In this document: positions 63,361 through 64,000 of the stretch, piece after piece
How positions within the stretch are numbered: position 1 is the stretch's first letter
Layout: each line of letters starts with the position of its first letter
Assembly (NCBI RefSeq): GCF_003609645.1
Contig: NZ_MCIB01000010.1
Location: forward strand, 1-64,000
Source of the DNA: Thermohalobacter berrensis
GTDB lineage: Bacteria > Bacillota > Clostridia > Tissierellales > Thermohalobacteraceae
DNA length: 64,000 nucleotides
Direction: 5' to 3'
Translations under genes and position numbers: made by a program
The notes under the pieces: model-generated
The model's database searches: none
Seen by the model: only the letters and a program-made list of their open reading frames with translations
What the model was told of the DNA's origin: nothing

Positions 63361-64000
63361 ATGGATAAAATTTCAGAAAGAAGAAGAGTTTCTTTAGAAA
63401 GAGCAAAAGAGTTAAAATCAAGAATTGAAGACTATCTAGAAGAAAGAAAAAAAATACCTAGAGGACTTTATATGCAAGATGAATTTGAAAAGGCAAAGAA
63501 AAAAATTCTTGATGTTTTAGGAGGAACAGAAGAAGATTGGAATGATTATAAGTGGCAACTATCTAACAGGATATCAGATGTTGAGACTTTAAGCAAAATA
63601 ATTAACTTGTCAGATAAAGAAAGAGAGGCAATTGAAGAAATAGGTAAAAAATATAGATGGGCAGTTTCACCTTATTATGCAAGTCTAATGGATGTAGATG
63701 ATAAATATGATCCAATTAGATTGTTAGCAATACCAATAGCAGCTGAGATAGAGAATGAATGTGGAGAAAGTGACCCAATGGCTGAAGAATATACAAATCC
63801 TGCTGGCAGTATAACTAGAAGATATCCTGATAGATTGATAATAAATGTTACCAATGAATGTGCAATGTATTGTAGACATTGCCAAAGAAGAAGAAATATT
63901 GGACAAAAAGATGAGCATACTTCAACTGAAGTAATAAAAGAATCTATTGAATATATTAGAGAGAATAAAGAAATTAGAGATGTATTAATAACTGGTGGAG
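63361..64000 (+). CDS. KamA-family radical SAM aminomutase (glutamate 2,3-aminomutase-like), truncated by window end
   Basis: The first 213 residues of a lysine/glutamate 2,3-aminomutase. The N-terminal EDYLEERKKIPRG and EEDWNDYKWQLSNRI precede SPYYASLMD and the radical SAM cluster motif TNECAMYCRHCQRRRNIGQ (Cys-x3-Cys-x2-Cys). The TNECAMYCRHCQRRRNIG variant points to glutamate 2,3-aminomutase rather than lysine, whose motif reads CSMYCRHCTRRRFAG; this is motif-based and not certain. AGGAGGG precedes ATG 63361. The reading frame is open to base 64000. Confidence 0.88.
   Translation, partial: MDKISERRRVSLERAKELKSRIEDYLEERKKIPRGLYMQDEFEKAKKKILDVLGGTEEDWNDYKWQLSNRISDVETLSKIINLSDKEREAIEEIGKKYRWAVSPYYASLMDVDDKYDPIRLLAIPIAAEIENECGESDPMAEEYTNPAGSITRRYPDRLIINVTNECAMYCRHCQRRRNIGQKDEHTSTEVIKESIEYIRENKEIRDVLITGG

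Overview
The window is AT-rich, densely coding chromosomal DNA from an anaerobic, spore-forming Clostridia-type Firmicute. Supporting signs are sporulation-linked genes (YtxC, a GerMN lipoprotein), three T-box leaders, many TTG/GTG starts behind strong GGAGG ribosome sites, a B12-binding radical SAM enzyme, and the start of an aminomutase of amino-acid-fermenting anaerobes. A Tissierellales-like relative is a reasonable guess but is not proven by sequence alone. I found no insertion sequence, prophage, integrase, CRISPR array or rRNA.

Layout. 1-550: a tRNA-Phe/Gly/Cys operon. 590-5470: a GME-fold protein, ytxC, a DUF445 membrane protein, then T-box-thrS. 5880-9010: a short FtsH-like protease (minus strand) and a PepV-type dipeptidase. 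9030-13330: infC (ATT start)-rpmI-rplT behind an attenuating leader, Ktr potassium uptake, and a SpoU methyltransferase. 13350-25050: a tiny yqzL gene, the T-box-pheST operon, zapA, DUF421, a U32 peptidase, mutS2, DUF523, a GerMN lipoprotein and a zinc-ribbon protein. 25180-37930: a glycerol/dihydroxyacetone island with a small arsR-arsC unit inside it. 37930-45230: T-box-argS, argJ/argC (minus) and argB/argD (plus), the latter followed by a degenerate CarA-like gene. 45390-49320: a lytic transglycosylase and a sigma/anti-sigma/DUF4097 envelope module. 49360-63020: mixed single genes (possible ADP-ribosylglycohydrolase-like protein, MATE, amidase, GNAT, B12-radical SAM, TPR, PgpA, amidohydrolase, AlaX/DHHA1, secreted proteins). 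63040-64000: a promoter, an attenuator-like leader and the first 213 codons of a KamA-family aminomutase.

How the genes work together. The glycerol island combines two routes: PTS-dependent dihydroxyacetone phosphorylation (DhaK, DhaL, DhaM) and glycerol kinase plus an anaerobic-type glycerol-3-phosphate oxidoreductase set (GlpO-like, a second flavoprotein, DUF1667). Two layers of control can be read in the DNA. GlpP, with a matching leader terminator before glpO, suggests antitermination. Separately, dhaKL-pfpI-dhaM and the two-gene putative glycerol transporter each have a -24/-12 sigma-54 promoter preceded by two 17-bp TTGATA-type palindromes. The geometry is nearly identical: 40-41 bp between palindromes and 72-73 bp to the -12 element. 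A PAS-AAA+-Fis sigma-54 activator is encoded about 6 kb downstream, so a dedicated two-promoter sigma-54 glycerol regulon is the strongest candidate system in this window. Other items worth a second look are a catalytically dead CarA amidotransferase fragment in the arginine operon, two leaders whose upstream arm pairs with the ribosome binding site, an orphan attenuator before the aminomutase, and a structured minus-strand leader near 50.85 kb.
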